Source: Rossellomorea sp. y25 (GTDB taxonomy: Bacteria; Bacillota; Bacilli; Bacillales; Bacillaceae_B). Taken from it: 64,000 nt of DNA. The notes below the pieces were generated by a model that was not told the origin of the DNA, searched no databases, and saw only the letters and a program-made list of their open reading frames with translations. Every line of letters begins with the position of its first letter. Position 1 is the stretch's first letter. The DNA lies in NCBI RefSeq assembly GCF_038049935.1, contig NZ_CP145886.1, positions 1,240,001 to 1,304,000 on the forward strand, written 5' to 3'. Positions 1-8,223 of this stretch are shown one piece after another. The translations under genes and the position numbers were made by a program.

Positions 1-593
1 TTCGTGGCATTCGTCAATTCACGAATCGGTTTCACAAGATAGCGGGTACTGAAGAACACGATCAGCATGCTGAGAAGTATCGTAAAAAGAAGCAGGACAG
101 ATAAAAGAATATGAATTTCATTAAACTGTTGTTTCACATTGGGTCTCATGAACAGGGCATGGGGTTTTCCATCAATTTCAATGGGAACACCAATGCTGTT
201 GGTTAATTCATTTGAGAAAAATCCGGTCACAAATGTGGTAGATGGATAATTGGCAATTCCATGGTAAGTGGATCCGTTCACAACACTTTCTACAATTTCC
301 TGAGAAAGGCTTTGATCACGGAAGTCCTCTCCGTAGAATGTTCCGGGAGCTTTCCCATCTGTTACATAAAATTGATAGCTGAGCTTCGCCGTTTTTTGAA
401 AAAAACCAGGAGCATCCATTGAAGCTGCATTAAATAGATCAACGATGTCTTTCGCGATTTCAGTGTTTTTTTCATCATTGGCTGGCTTTAAAATATGTTG
501 ATAGTAAAGATTCGAACCGATGAAAGCAATGACACTGCTCGTCAACATGATAAGAAGGGTGACGACAACAATCCGGACATACAGCGAGCGCAT
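1..593 (-). CDS. hssS: Haem-sensing histidine kinase HssS, N-terminal part (runs off the window)
   Basis: This is the first ~197 residues of a membrane sensor kinase, cut by the left edge. It begins with ATG at 593-591, one base after the stop of hssR, so the two genes are co-transcribed. There is an N-terminal membrane segment (about residues 8-30), an extracellular domain, a second segment near residue 165-188 and the start of a HAMP linker (VKPIREL). The extracellular motifs FYGEDFR, YHGI and FVTGFF match what I recall of Staphylococcus HssS. In that family the kinase senses haem stress and drives an HrtAB efflux pump through HssR. The catalytic His and ATPase domains lie outside the window. 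Confidence 0.85.
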   Translation of the reverse strand, partial: MRSLYVRIVVVTLLIMLTSSVIAFIGSNLYYQHILKPANDEKNTEIAKDIVDLFNAASMDAPGFFQKTAKLSYQFYVTDGKAPGTFYGEDFRDQSLSQEIVESVVNGSTYHGIANYPSTTFVTGFFSNELTNSIGVPIEIDGKPHALFMRPNVKQQFNEIHILLSVLLLFTILLSMLIVFFSTRYLVKPIRELTNAT

Positions 594-594
594 T

Positions 595-1263
595 TTAGGT
601 CACCTCCAATTTATAGCCAATTCCACGAACAGTAGTGATCAAGAAATCATCGGAATGACGGAAACGTTCACGAAGCCTTTTAATATGGACATCAATCGTT
701 CGGTCATCCCCTTCAAAGTCCATTCCCCATACATGTTGAATGATTTCTTCCCGTGAAAAGGTTCTGTTAGGGAAGCTCGCTAAATAATATAATAATTCAA
801 ATTCTTTAAGTGGAAGAATGATTGTTTTTGCTCCGTCCTTCACTTCGTACGATCGTTTATCAAGAATCATTTCATTGAGACGAATTTTCTGGGGAGCGGC
901 ACGGTGAAATCTCCTCAGGATCGCTTGTACTCGAAAGAGAAGCTCTTCCTTTTCAAAGGGCTTTACCATATAATCATCGGTTCCGGCTTCATAGCCTTTC
1001 GCTTTATCGGTAAGACTGTTCTTAGCGGTTAAAATAATAATCGGAATATCGTAGGTTTCCCTGATTTCCTTCGCCAATTGAAACCCATCCTTATTTGGCA
1101 TCATCAAATCGACAATCGCCAAATCGATCGACTGTGCTTCAAGAATGACAGAAGCTGCGTCCCCGTCTTGTGCTTCAGTAACCAAATAGCCATTCTGCTC
1201 TAAATGAACACGTATAAGCTTACGTAAATGGGGATCGTCATCTACGACAAGTATTGAAATCAT
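595..1263 (-). CDS. hssR: OmpR-family response regulator HssR
   Basis: A 222-residue response regulator: receiver domain (residues 1-115; acidic pocket D8-D10, phosphoacceptor D52 in IVDLMMP, K102 region in VKPFE) followed by a winged-helix DNA-binding domain ending TVRGIGYKLEV. Overall it resembles Staphylococcus HssR, which activates hrtAB under haem stress. I start it at ATG 1263, seven bases after an AGAGG site; a GTG one codon upstream (1266) is closer to that site and less likely. It is followed one base later by hssS. No hrtAB genes are visible, so they would have to lie beyond the left edge or elsewhere. Confidence 0.88.
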   Translation of the reverse strand: MISILVVDDDPHLRKLIRVHLEQNGYLVTEAQDGDAASVILEAQSIDLAIVDLMMPNKDGFQLAKEIRETYDIPIIILTAKNSLTDKAKGYEAGTDDYMVKPFEKEELLFRVQAILRRFHRAAPQKIRLNEMILDKRSYEVKDGAKTIILPLKEFELLYYLASFPNRTFSREEIIQHVWGMDFEGDDRTIDVHIKRLRERFRHSDDFLITTVRGIGYKLEVT

Positions 1264-1335
1264 CACTAATCCTCTTTTCCGTCACCTGTTTTTATGAATC
1301 AACTTTAGCATAACTCACGCTGCTTACACCAATTA

Positions 1336-1365
1336 ATGACCCATTCCAGTACTGTTGGATATAAT
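1336..1365 (+). promoter_or_regulatory. Candidate sigma-A promoter for the sigma factor/clpP genes
   Basis: ATGACC (1336-1341) and TATAAT (1360-1365) are separated by 18 bp, about 80 bases upstream of the sigma-factor start. The -10 is perfect and the -35 is weak. Prediction by eye only. Confidence 0.4.
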
Positions 1366-1447
1366 ATAAATAAAAATATCTTTCACCCATATCTTTTTAA
1401 CCAATTCATCCGTTATAAGTATGAGAGGATTCAAAGGAGTGAGGACG

Positions 1448-2134
1448 ATGCAAACGAGATCTGGCTTAAAAAAGAATGAAGGACAGCCAAATGATGAAGT
1501 CATGGAAGAGCTTGTTCCCAAGCTCTATCGATACTGCTATTTTCTGACGAAGAGCAAATGGGACGGTGAGGACTTGGCTCAAGAGTCCATATGTAAGGCA
1601 CTGAGTCATTATCCTGCTCAACAGTGGAAATCATCTTTACTTAATAAAATCGCTTATCATCTATGGGTGGATAAAGTTCGGAAACAGAGTAAGGAAGCGA
1701 TTGGCGGAGTCCCGGAAGTGAAGGCTGAAGACATTCCAAATGAGGGGATCAGTCTTGAAACCCTGGAGAAGCTTTCAAGAAAGATGACACCCAAACAGTT
1801 AGTCACTTTTGTTTTGAAAGAGGCGTTTCAATTCAAGATTTCTGAAGTGGCAGAAGTTCTGGGGATGACGGAAACCGCTGTGAAAGCCTTGCTGAATCGA
1901 TCGAGGGAAAAGCTGAAAAAATTCTCCGATGATGGAGACGGGTGCGGCGTTCAAACCTACTGGAATGAAGCGCTTCAGAAGGAGTTGAACGCGATTTTAT
2001 ACCGCAGCCTAATGGCCCAGGATCCCAGTCTTCTTTTGGCATACATTCCAATCCTCCTTGCACATGCTCCCGCCCAAGGCCGATTTGTACGAACGTCTGG
2101 CTCTCCTTCAAGCGTCCTCTCACTAGCTGCATAA
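1448..2134 (+). CDS. ECF-like RNA polymerase sigma factor with C-terminal extension
   Basis: A 228-residue sigma-70 family protein. Region 2 is visible near residues 20-75 (LYRYCYFLTKSKWDGEDLAQE, then YHLWVDKVRK) and region 4 near residues 110-155 (LVTFVLKEAFQFKISEVAEVL, then TAVKALLNRSREKLK). Such proteins direct RNA polymerase to a small regulon. I start it at ATG 1448 because AAAGGAG at 1433-1439 lies eight bases before it; the ATG at 1421 lacks a site. The last ~65 residues after region 4 (with YWNEALQKELN) are an extension I cannot assign. No anti-sigma gene follows; clpP starts 21 bases later, so the two may be co-transcribed. The regulon cannot be read from sequence. Confidence 0.75.
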   Translation: MQTRSGLKKNEGQPNDEVMEELVPKLYRYCYFLTKSKWDGEDLAQESICKALSHYPAQQWKSSLLNKIAYHLWVDKVRKQSKEAIGGVPEVKAEDIPNEGISLETLEKLSRKMTPKQLVTFVLKEAFQFKISEVAEVLGMTETAVKALLNRSREKLKKFSDDGDGCGVQTYWNEALQKELNAILYRSLMAQDPSLLLAYIPILLAHAPAQGRFVRTSGSPSSVLSLAA

Positions 2135-2155
2135 CGAATGAAGGAGGAAGTAAGG

Positions 2156-2737
2156 ATGAATACCATACCTTATGTCATTGAACAGTCAAGCAAAGGGGAA
2201 CGATCCTACGATATTTATTCACGATTGTTAAAAGACCGGATCATCATGGTGAGTGATGAAGTGAATGACCAGATGGCCAACAGCATTGTCGCCCAATTGT
2301 TATTCCTTGCTGCAGACGATCCGGAGAAAGACATTTCCTTATATATCAATAGCCCTGGTGGCTCCACTTCAGCGGGGTTCGCCATCTTTGATACGATGAA
2401 CTATATAAGTCCTGATGTTCGAACGATCTGCACCGGAATGGCGGCTTCTTTTGGCGCGATGCTGCTGCTTGCAGGGACAAAGGGAAAAAGGTTTGCCTTA
2501 CCAAACAGTGAAATCATGATTCATCAGCCATTAGGTGGTGCCCGTGGGCAGGCTACAGACCTGGAGATTTCAGCGAAGCGGATTCTGAAGCTAAGACAGC
2601 ACATCAACGAAATCATTTCTGAAAAAACAGGCCAGCCCGTTGAAAAGGTTGCCCTTGATACCGACCGTGATTATTTCATGAGTGCATATGAGGCGAAGGA
2701 ATATGGGATTATCGATGAAATTATAGAGAAGAAATGA
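2156..2737 (+). CDS. clpP: ATP-dependent Clp protease proteolytic subunit ClpP
   Basis: A 193-residue ClpP. Counting from ATG 2156 the catalytic triad falls at S98 (GMAASFGA), H123 (MIHQPLGG) and D172, the same numbering as Bacillus subtilis ClpP. The start is set by AAGGAGG at 2141-2147; the upstream ATG at 2138 overlaps that site and is rejected. ClpP forms a tetradecameric barrel fed by ClpX, ClpC or ClpE ATPases. The N-terminus [10 protein letters not shown] differs slightly from the housekeeping form I remember (MNLIPTVIEQ), and its position beside a sigma factor suggests a second, accessory ClpP; that is inference. Confidence 0.93.
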   Translation: MNTIPYVIEQSSKGERSYDIYSRLLKDRIIMVSDEVNDQMANSIVAQLLFLAADDPEKDISLYINSPGGSTSAGFAIFDTMNYISPDVRTICTGMAASFGAMLLLAGTKGKRFALPNSEIMIHQPLGGARGQATDLEISAKRILKLRQHINEIISEKTGQPVEKVALDTDRDYFMSAYEAKEYGIIDEIIEKK

Positions 2738-2746
2738 TGGAAAGGA

Positions 2747-2777
2747 AGGGACGGTCGTTGGGGCCGTTCCTTTTTTA
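2747..2777 (+). terminator. Intrinsic terminator of clpP
   Basis: Stem formed by about ten bases on each side (AGGGACGGTC with GGCCGTTCCT, G-U pairs allowed) followed by TTTTTT. Confidence 0.75.
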
Positions 2778-2833
2778 TGTCATTCATTTGCTGATAATGG
2801 AGAGGAATTCAGCAGCTGAACGAAGGGGAAGGG

Positions 2834-2871
2834 TGTACCAGGCACAGAACGTGGAATTTGTACCTGGTACA
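2834..2871. repeat. Dispersed palindrome, TGTACCAGG-TACA family, copy 1
   Basis: Arms TGTACCAGGCACA and TTGTACCTGGTACA around an 11-13 base loop. Three more copies occur in this window (12237, 54154, 54206). It lies between clpP and the next gene, too far from either to be an obvious operator. Confidence 0.7.
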
Positions 2872-2952
2872 TTTCTCACGATACGCCATAACTCAAGAAG
2901 GGTATGGTAAAATAAACCATGATATTTTATGTGTATGAGGGAGGAATCGCAG

Positions 2953-3471
2953 GTGACATTGGTTATACTTTTGGGGCTTATCGGGGTTTTTATTTTCATG
3001 AGAACGCCAAGTGAGAAAGCCTATTCATTTAAGTGGATTGATTCCTTGAATACGTATGAGTGGTTTCAAAATCCTTGGGCAGTCGGATGTTTTTTATTTG
3101 GGATGAATCTGGTTTTATTTGGTACAACAGGACTGATATTGTATGGTCTTACCTTGATGATGATTCCATACCTTCACCTTGTTATCATGTTGGCTGCTGT
3201 TGTGGTGAGTATCCTGGTGTGGAGTTCAATTGGAAGTGCGAAAGAGTGGGAGAAAGGTGAGAGACTGAAGGCAGGTATGGTGGGAAGCAGTTTCTATTTG
3301 CTTCTCTTTTTGTTCATCCTGTATCAATGGGTCACTTATGTACCTCAGTATCCAGGTGAGGACGGGGTTATGACCTCTGTAGGATTCTTTCTTGGGCTAT
3401 TGGTATCGGGGGTGGCGTTTGTCATATGCTTTGTGAAAATGGTTTTTCTTCCCGTTGATAGGCGTGTGTAG
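2953..3471 (+). CDS. Hypothetical five-pass membrane protein
   Basis: A 172-residue protein with no family I recognise. Hydrophobic segments lie at about residues 2-15, 40-60, 68-88, 103-125 and 138-160. I start it at GTG 2953, eight bases after GGGAGG at 2939-2944; the ATG at 2929 precedes that site. It stands alone between a palindromic repeat and the C45 hydrolase gene. Nothing in the context indicates a function. Confidence 0.6.
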   Translation: MTLVILLGLIGVFIFMRTPSEKAYSFKWIDSLNTYEWFQNPWAVGCFLFGMNLVLFGTTGLILYGLTLMMIPYLHLVIMLAAVVVSILVWSSIGSAKEWEKGERLKAGMVGSSFYLLLFLFILYQWVTYVPQYPGEDGVMTSVGFFLGLLVSGVAFVICFVKMVFLPVDRRV

Positions 3472-3543
3472 CAGGATTCCTTTCTTTTTCTCATCCATTC
3501 TATTATCCTTATAGAATACATTCTGACAAAAAGAGGTTTTAGC

Positions 3544-4602
3544 ATGAAAACAATACATAGCGATGTGATTCAATTTCGTGGATCTCATTACGATTTTGGT
3601 TATATGCAAGGGTCTAGGATAAAGGATTCGGTCACGGTGAGAAATCGCGAGAATCAATGGAAGGTACGAAAACAGCGCTTTTCCATCGGCATCAGGGAAA
3701 CAAAGGGAGCGATCAAAAGATTTGCCCCTGGCATCTGGGATGAACTTCTTGGATTACAAGAGGCGCTCGAGTGGCCGTTGGAAAGAGTACTGAAGGAGTT
3801 TGGCGGATATCGTGTTGAGTATGTGAAGTCCGGCTGCTCGATTATGACGGGCAAAAATTATTTGATCCGAAATTATGATTATCATCCGAAGACGTATGAG
3901 GGAAGGTATACCTTTTACAAGCCGACGGATGGAGGGTATAGTATCATCGGACCGAGTCAGCGGGTGACGGGACGGATGGACGGTATGAATGAGAAAGGAT
4001 TGGCCATTGGATATAACTTCATGCATCGGAAAAACCCGGGGGATGGCTTCATTTGCTGTATGATTGGACGTTTGATTCTGGAATCATGCGGAGATGTATC
4101 GGAAGCTGTTGAGATGCTGAAAGAAATTCCTCACCGGCACTCTTTTAGTTATGTGGTGTATGACAGAAGCGGTGAAACCTTTATCATTGAGACTTCCCCT
4201 CGTGGCGTGGAGATTCGGCAGTCGAATGCGTGTACGAATCATTTTGAAGTGATGACTCATGAAAATCGAAATCATCTGGTCGATTCGAAACGCCGATTGA
4301 GTATCATTCAAAATAAGCAGGCAACAGATGCCCATGAAGCATTCCGCTTAATGAATGATACTGATAAAGGCGTTTTCTCCGATTTATACGGAAGCTGGGC
4401 TGGCACCATCCATACATCTGCTTATTTTCCTAGTGAGATGAAGGCTTGGTTTGCCCTGGGTGGGGACCGGGAACCAGTTGTCTTTGATTTTGCCAAGTGG
4501 CTTGAAGGGGAAGATGTTGTCCTTGAAAAGATCATGGGTGAGGTGGATACGGATATTCCCTTTGTGCACATGGATGAAGGAGCCGATTGGTTTAAACAGT
4601 AG
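3544..4602 (+). CDS. C45-family autoproteolytic acyltransferase/hydrolase
   Basis: A 352-residue protein of the acyl-CoA:6-aminopenicillanate acyltransferase-like (peptidase C45) group of N-terminal-nucleophile hydrolases. The expected nucleophile is C98 in KSGCSIM, where self-cleavage between G97 and C98 would free the cysteine; the following RNYDYHP stretch (about 109-115) is typical of these enzymes. Substrates of bacterial members are mostly unknown but include amides and N-acyl amino acids. The gene has its own terminator and no operon partners. The specific substrate cannot be inferred. Confidence 0.8.
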   Translation: MKTIHSDVIQFRGSHYDFGYMQGSRIKDSVTVRNRENQWKVRKQRFSIGIRETKGAIKRFAPGIWDELLGLQEALEWPLERVLKEFGGYRVEYVKSGCSIMTGKNYLIRNYDYHPKTYEGRYTFYKPTDGGYSIIGPSQRVTGRMDGMNEKGLAIGYNFMHRKNPGDGFICCMIGRLILESCGDVSEAVEMLKEIPHRHSFSYVVYDRSGETFIIETSPRGVEIRQSNACTNHFEVMTHENRNHLVDSKRRLSIIQNKQATDAHEAFRLMNDTDKGVFSDLYGSWAGTIHTSAYFPSEMKAWFALGGDREPVVFDFAKWLEGEDVVLEKIMGEVDTDIPFVHMDEGADWFKQ

Positions 4603-4616
4603 AATTTCATAAAAAA

Positions 4617-4642
4617 TGCCCCCGGTCCTGTAACCGGGGGCA
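4617..4642. terminator. Bidirectional terminator between convergent genes
   Basis: Perfect ten-base stem TGCCCCCGGT / ACCGGGGGCA with a six-base loop, between the C45 hydrolase (+) and yfkO (-). Confidence 0.85.
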
Positions 4643-4650
4643 TATTAAGA

Positions 4651-5328
4651 TTAAACGAACTTCACGACATCTTCATATGGTCGACGCGTTTTCGGTACTG
4701 GATCCTTTACCCGGTATCCGAATGCCACCATGACGGAAATGCTGAAACGACCATCTTCCAATAACCCTTCTTCATCTAAAAGCGTATTCAACTTTTCAAT
4801 GTCAAAGCCTTCGATCGGACACGAGTCGACCCCGATTTGAGCGGCTGCCGTCATCATATTTCCAAGGGCTAAATAGGTTTGCTTTCCGGCCCAGTCGTAT
4901 AGGGGACGATCGCCTTCAAGTAAATCGAAATCAACCTTCTGGAATTGCTCGATCTTTTCTAAGTATTTTGCCATATGATCTTCGGGCAAGTGTTTCACGT
5001 TTTTAAAATGATCTTGTAAGTATTGTGAATCGTATTTCGTATCTTTTTTCGTTCTGGCCAGGATCACGACGAAATGACTGGCTTCAGGCAGCTTTCCGTA
5101 CGCTCCCCAAGCCGTATTCTTGATCTTTTCTCTCAGTTCAGGATTTTGAATCACGACGAATCTCCAAGGTTCGAATCCAAACGAGCTTGGTGACAGACGG
5201 CCGGTTTCCATGATGAACCTGAAATCGTCATCGGACACTTTCTTGTTTGGGTCGAATTCCTTTGTTGCATGTCTAAAATGGTAGGCATCTAAAATGTCTT
5301 GCTTTACTCGTTCTTTATTATCAGCCAT
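4651..5328 (-). CDS. yfkO: NAD(P)H-dependent nitroreductase YfkO
   Basis: A 225-residue FMN nitroreductase-family protein. FRHATKEFDP near the N-terminus, GRLSPSSFGFEPWRFVV (FMN contact region) and NMMTAAAQIGVDSCPIEGF closely match B. subtilis YfkO as I remember it. Members reduce nitroaromatics and related electrophiles using NAD(P)H. I start at ATG 5328 with AAGGAG about ten bases upstream; the longer form to 5358 has no ribosome binding site. It is transcribed alone and ends at the shared terminator. Confidence 0.88.
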   Translation of the reverse strand: MADNKERVKQDILDAYHFRHATKEFDPNKKVSDDDFRFIMETGRLSPSSFGFEPWRFVVIQNPELREKIKNTAWGAYGKLPEASHFVVILARTKKDTKYDSQYLQDHFKNVKHLPEDHMAKYLEKIEQFQKVDFDLLEGDRPLYDWAGKQTYLALGNMMTAAAQIGVDSCPIEGFDIEKLNTLLDEEGLLEDGRFSISVMVAFGYRVKDPVPKTRRPYEDVVKFV

Positions 5329-5428
5329 TAAACATTCACTCCTTATCCATTGATTCAATCATGTTTAATTTACCATAAGTGAGAAGGTGAATCATGTGAT
5401 GTGCCTGAACAATTCTTAATCGTTTGGT

Positions 5429-5585
5429 GTAGTTTCTTAATACCGCTAATGATTTCCGTGCAAGACTTCGCTTTCCGCGGGTAGCCGGTGAGCCTCCTCG
5501 GCAAGCCTGCGGGGTCTCACATAAGCTACTTTTCCCGCAGGAGTCTTCGTCGTGCACTCCAATCAACCGCTGGAAACAGCTAAAA
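5429..5585. repeat. Long Bacillaceae-type dispersed repeat
   Basis: A GC-richer block containing CTTTCCGCGGG, GGTGAGCCTCCTCGGC, TGCGGGGTCTCAC and CCCGCAGGAGTCTTCG, which can fold into an extended hairpin. From memory, similar sequences are scattered through many Bacillus genomes. No open frame of note is present. Confidence 0.7.
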
Positions 5586-5608
5586 TCAAATGTATGGAAA
5601 TAAATATA

Positions 5609-5652
5609 AACCCGAACCAATCCACCTTCTAGGAAGCAGGTTTGTTCGGGTT
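5609..5652 (-). terminator. Terminator of the cation exchanger gene
   Basis: AACCCGAAC and GTTCGGGTT form a nine-base stem about 40 bases beyond the exchanger stop, with A/T-rich tails on both sides. Confidence 0.65.
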
Positions 5653-5693
5653 TTACTTAGACTAAAACACTTTTGTCCTGCCCTCTTTGATAT

Positions 5694-6653
5694 TTAAAAC
5701 AATACATAAGATACGACAATATACAAAACGGTTATAATAAAAGATGGAGCCATATATCTCCACTTGTTCATCACGTTTGTCGGGCGAAGAAGCAAGTAGA
5801 CGATGACGAGTGTCATCAATAATCCCAATCCCGCGATAAAGATATGGGAACTGTCGACTGCTTCAAGGATGGCGCCTTTTCGGTAAAGGACATCGGTCAG
5901 GACGAGCAGTTGTATGTTAAAGAGGTTGCTTCCGAGAATAGAGCCGATCGCCATATTATAGTTTGCCAGTTTAAAAGCAGCAAGGACTGTAACAAGCTCA
6001 GGCAGGGAAGTGGAAGCAGCGATGAGAAAGCTGCCTACAAAGCTTGCGTTCATACCTGTTGCCTTTGCCAATTGGTCACCTGCAATCGATAACACACTTC
6101 CTGACGCAAATACGACCAGTGCAGCAATGATAAAACCTATAACGGCCGCTTTTAGGGAATAATCCTTCGCAGGTACAGATTCTCCTTCTGCATCATCGCT
6201 GGAAACGAATTTCATCGCAACGAAGTATAGAATGATAATAAAGAACATTTCAATCCCAACGCCAAAAACTTCAATGGAGCCCGGCATAAAAAGGGCGAAA
6301 ATGATGATCGTGAGAAACAGGAATCCAAATAGGGCAGAAGGAATATTTGCCTTCCTGTTCACCTTTTGGAACAATCTTCTTTTACGATAAATCAGATCCA
6401 CCACTGCCAGAATAAAAAGATTGAACACATTACTGCCGAGCATGTTTCCTACGGCAATATCAGGGTTATCGATATAAACCGCCGTTAAGCTCGTTGTTAA
6501 TTCCGGAAGTGACGTTGCCCCTGCAATGAGGAATGTTCCAACGACAGCCCCACTTAATGAAGACTTCTTACTGATGACATCTCCGAACTGATTCAGGTAA
6601 ATAGCAGCCGCAACCACGATGGCTGCAGCAAGTAGAAAAACAATGTAAACCAT
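5694..6653 (-). CDS. CaCA-superfamily Na+/Ca2+ exchanger-like antiporter, probable Mn2+/Ca2+ efflux
   Basis: A 319-residue membrane antiporter with the two inverted alpha repeats of the family: GTFLIAGATSLPELTTSLTA (about residues 38-57) with GNMLGSNVFNLF, and GSFLIAASTSLPELVTVLAA (about 206-225) with GSILGSNLFNIQ. Roughly ten transmembrane segments are split by a charged loop near residue 155. Family members exchange Ca2+ or related cations for Na+ or H+. I start at ATG 6653, five bases after GGAGGGG; the longer frame to 6710 would begin inside a riboswitch terminator. The yybP-ykoY riboswitch upstream suggests Mn2+ control, hence a possible Mn2+ export role. Confidence 0.87.
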   Translation of the reverse strand: MVYIVFLLAAAIVVAAAIYLNQFGDVISKKSSLSGAVVGTFLIAGATSLPELTTSLTAVYIDNPDIAVGNMLGSNVFNLFILAVVDLIYRKRRLFQKVNRKANIPSALFGFLFLTIIIFALFMPGSIEVFGVGIEMFFIIILYFVAMKFVSSDDAEGESVPAKDYSLKAAVIGFIIAALVVFASGSVLSIAGDQLAKATGMNASFVGSFLIAASTSLPELVTVLAAFKLANYNMAIGSILGSNLFNIQLLVLTDVLYRKGAILEAVDSSHIFIAGLGLLMTLVIVYLLLRPTNVMNKWRYMAPSFIITVLYIVVSYVLF

Positions 6654-6680
6654 ATAATCCCCTCCAAGCCAGCGCATACA

Positions 6681-6815
6681 AAAAAGACCCCGGCACAAAT
6701 TTTGTACCAAGGTCTTGCGTGCTGAAGAATGAGCTAAAGCCTGATGAACCAGGTATTTTCATACCGTGATGACGATTCACCAGCCGTTTACCGGTCGCTA
6801 CTCCCCTTGTTACTA
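6681..6815 (-). promoter_or_regulatory. yybP-ykoY (manganese) riboswitch with terminator
   Basis: On the minus strand the conserved AAGGGGAGTAGC (about 6808-6797), a GTCATCACGG segment, GGCTTTAGCTC and CGCAAGACCTTGG occur in the order of the yybP-ykoY class. The final element pairs with GGGGTCTT to make a terminator followed by TTTTTT (6716-6681), directly before the exchanger start. Known members of this class turn expression on when Mn2+ binds. Confidence 0.85.
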
Positions 6816-6883
6816 TTAATGTATTAGGATTTTGAAGGTTTGTCAATGAAAGTGCTTATATTATTTTATGAGGAGGCGAACGT

Positions 6884-7441
6884 GTGAAAGTGGAAAGGGA
6901 ATATCAAGTGAAACAAATAGTTGATTATGATATCAAAGGAAAAATGAAAGCTGAAATACAAGAATTATTAAATGAATGTTTTGGAGATGGCTATCCTGAT
7001 GATAGAATTTACTTTAAACAGATTCCTCATTTCAGGTATCTCGTCCATAACGAAGATCAACGTTTAGTGGGGCATGTTGGGGTGGATTACCGAGTCATGA
7101 AATTGGAAGGTGAGCCTATAAATGTATTGGGGGTAATCGATTTGTGCGTTTCAAAGGGTAGTCGCTCCCTGGGAATCGGATCACAACTTCTCTTCGAATT
7201 AGAAAGGTTCTGTAATGGGCGAAATATCGATTTCCTTCTCTTATTTGCCGATGATCCTTCCTTATATAAAAAAAATGGCTTCCAATCGGTGTCCAACCAA
7301 TGCACGTGGATGAAAATCAACGACCAAAACCAGACCACCAGGGGCATTGGGACCGAAACCATAAACGAACTCATGATCAAACCAATAGGTACCAAAAAAT
7401 GGTCAAGCGGCCAACTGGACATGCTTGGTTACCTCTACTAA
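6884..7441 (+). CDS. GNAT-family N-acetyltransferase
   Basis: A 185-residue protein with an acetyl-CoA fold. The acetyl-CoA-binding segment is recognisable as LGVIDLCVSKGSRSLGIGSQL (about residues 82-102), with the Q/RxxGxG/A loop degenerate as SRSLGIG, and a late YKKNGFQ motif (about 128-134). The acceptor is unknown. Start is GTG 6884, seven bases after AGGAGG at 6871-6876. A methyltransferase gene follows after 43 bases. Confidence 0.78.
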   Translation: MKVEREYQVKQIVDYDIKGKMKAEIQELLNECFGDGYPDDRIYFKQIPHFRYLVHNEDQRLVGHVGVDYRVMKLEGEPINVLGVIDLCVSKGSRSLGIGSQLLFELERFCNGRNIDFLLLFADDPSLYKKNGFQSVSNQCTWMKINDQNQTTRGIGTETINELMIKPIGTKKWSSGQLDMLGYLY

Positions 7442-7443
7442 AC

Positions 7444-7474
7444 TTTGAGGTCCGAGAGGGACGGACCTTCAAAA
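7444..7474. repeat. GAGGGACGGACC-family repeat, degenerate copy
   Basis: TTTGAGGTCC and GGACCTTCAAA flank GAGAGGGAC, giving an imperfect hairpin directly before the methyltransferase ribosome binding site (AAGGAG 7474-7479). It may affect translation of that gene. Confidence 0.6.
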
Positions 7475-7484
7475 AGGAGTATGT

Positions 7485-8093
7485 ATGAAGGAAGAGTATT
7501 ATGATGAATTATTAGGTGTTCGTACGAGTGAGTTGCAGATGGGGTTTCACCGGTCTTTTAATTATCATCGGTACGAGCCGACTCCGTATCAGGCATTGGA
7601 TGAATTATTCCGACATTATAGATTGAATAGCAGCGATCGTGTGGTCGATTTCGGTTGTGGGAAAGGACGATTGAATTTCTTAATTCACCACCTATTTCAA
7701 TCTACCGTTGTTGGCATTGAAATGAATGAAGAGTTTTATGAAGAAGCCGTGGCGAACCGGAAAAGCTATTTAAAAAAAGCAAAAGCCAAACGTGAAAATC
7801 TCTACTTTTATCACTGCCTGGCAGAAGAGTATAGGATCCATCCAAAGGATAACCGATTTTACTTTTTCAATCCGTTCTCTGTTCAAATTTTCATGAGGAT
7901 CATCAATAACATCCTCTTTTCAGTGGAACAATCACCACGTGATATCGAGATCGTGTTGTATTATAGCTCGGATGATTATGTGCATTATTTAGAAGATCAC
8001 CCCCTTTTTGTCTTGCGGAAAGAAGTGAACTTGTCAGGGGATTATGAAAAGAATGAGTATGAGCGATTTTTGGTGTACGGTTTGATGTATTGA
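7485..8093 (+). CDS. SAM-dependent methyltransferase (class I)
   Basis: A 202-residue protein with motif I VDFGCGKGRLNF (about residues 52-63) and an acidic VVGIEMNEEF (about 74-83) that would hold SAM. FFNPFSVQIF near residue 127 takes the place of the usual substrate-side motif. The target is unknown. Start at ATG 7485, five bases after AAGGAG. A weak terminator follows. Confidence 0.78.
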   Translation: MKEEYYDELLGVRTSELQMGFHRSFNYHRYEPTPYQALDELFRHYRLNSSDRVVDFGCGKGRLNFLIHHLFQSTVVGIEMNEEFYEEAVANRKSYLKKAKAKRENLYFYHCLAEEYRIHPKDNRFYFFNPFSVQIFMRIINNILFSVEQSPRDIEIVLYYSSDDYVHYLEDHPLFVLRKEVNLSGDYEKNEYERFLVYGLMY

Positions 8094-8096
8094 ATG

Positions 8097-8137
8097 GGGT
8101 GTCTCCTGACTAGCTTTGGGAGGGCACCTTTTTTTTA
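8097..8137 (+). terminator. Terminator after the methyltransferase gene
   Basis: GGTGTCTCC pairs imperfectly with GGAGGGCACC, followed by TTTTTTT. Confidence 0.65.
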
Positions 8138-8223
8138 GGGCAAAGCCAATATTTTTGATTTATCCGCTTTCATATCGGAGAATAGTACATGGCATGTGAA
8201 AAGGAAAAGGAGGCGGTTGGAGA

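Noticed and set aside
6654..6710. Longer start for the cation exchanger
   Set aside because: The extra codons lie in the riboswitch terminator hairpin, and the ribosome binding site lies after them.
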